The notes under the pieces are model-generated. The model did no database searches and was not told the origin of the DNA. It saw only the letters and a list, made by a program, of their open reading frames with translations. A DNA stretch of 29,314 nt, taken from contig HF993090.1 of NCBI GenBank assembly GCA_000433475.1, positions 25,129 to 54,442 of the forward strand, read 5' to 3'. The position numbers were made by a program, and so were the translations under genes. This DNA comes from Mycoplasma sp. CAG:956 (GTDB lineage: Bacteria > Bacillota_I > Bacilli_A > RF39 > UBA660). Positions 29,289-29,314 of this stretch are shown here, in pieces (positions within the stretch are counted from its first letter, which is position 1; every line of letters begins with the position of its first letter).

Positions 29289-29314
29289 TCAAGTAAAAAT
29301 AGACACTTTATAAA

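Overview
This window is very AT-rich chromosomal DNA from a Gram-positive-type bacterium of the Bacilli/Firmicutes, most likely one of the small-genome, uncultured gut lineages near the Mollicutes (RF39/RFN20-like). That placement is inference from gene content and style: strong AGGAGG-type ribosome sites, T-box and L20 leaders, an archaeal/eukaryotic-type ProRS, and TGG-only tryptophan with TGA used as stop. The cell is walled and divides by a normal Z-ring: ftsA, ftsZ and a murE with the DNPR signature of meso-diaminopimelate-adding enzymes are all present. It is therefore not a true wall-less mycoplasma.

Layout. 1-3.6 kb: the 3' end of an unknown gene, tRNA-Asn, a small hypothetical gene divergent from a single-domain ClpA/B-type AAA+ ATPase, and a convergent GspE/PilB pilus-type ATPase. 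3.6-7.8 kb: a decayed gene remnant, then three genes of unrecognised families, two of them tandem paralogues and the third an internal duplication. 7.8-12.1 kb: valS behind a T-box leader, then proS. 12.1-16.2 kb: a minus-strand HEPN-like small protein, rplS with a leader, then an accessory block (helical protein, two DUF4176-like proteins, and a 536-aa protein ending in an ADP-ribosyltransferase domain). 16.2-17.8 kb: infC-rpmI-rplT with an L20-type attenuator, an AUA start on infC and a Lys/Ala/Thr-rich tail on L20. 17.8-23.1 kb: an Asn-rich tail-anchored protein, ftsA, ftsZ and a membrane metallophosphoesterase. 23.1-25.7 kb: an intergenic region with RNA-like pairing, then a large surface protein. 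25.8-29.3 kb: gmk plus a methyltransferase on the minus strand, a RelB/DinJ-like protein with a Cys/Asp tail, and murE.

The most exciting element is the 3' end of the surface-protein gene at 23530-25542. In an otherwise AT-rich gene the last ~200 bp become strongly GC-rich. The block encodes a WWASSP...GWVRPVF C-type-lectin-like (DUF6273-like) end in which 16 of 30 consecutive codons end in C and are mostly forms reachable from AAC by changing adenines only. A 9-bp perfect hairpin follows the stop codon. This is what the variable region of a diversity-generating retroelement looks like, with the reverse transcriptase and template repeat lying outside the window. A second accessory system is the DUF4176/ADP-ribosyltransferase block, which resembles type VII-secretion toxin loci.

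Most transcription units have recognisable -35/-10 pairs and hairpin-plus-T-run terminators, and these are listed separately. No IS element, CRISPR array, rRNA or origin was seen.
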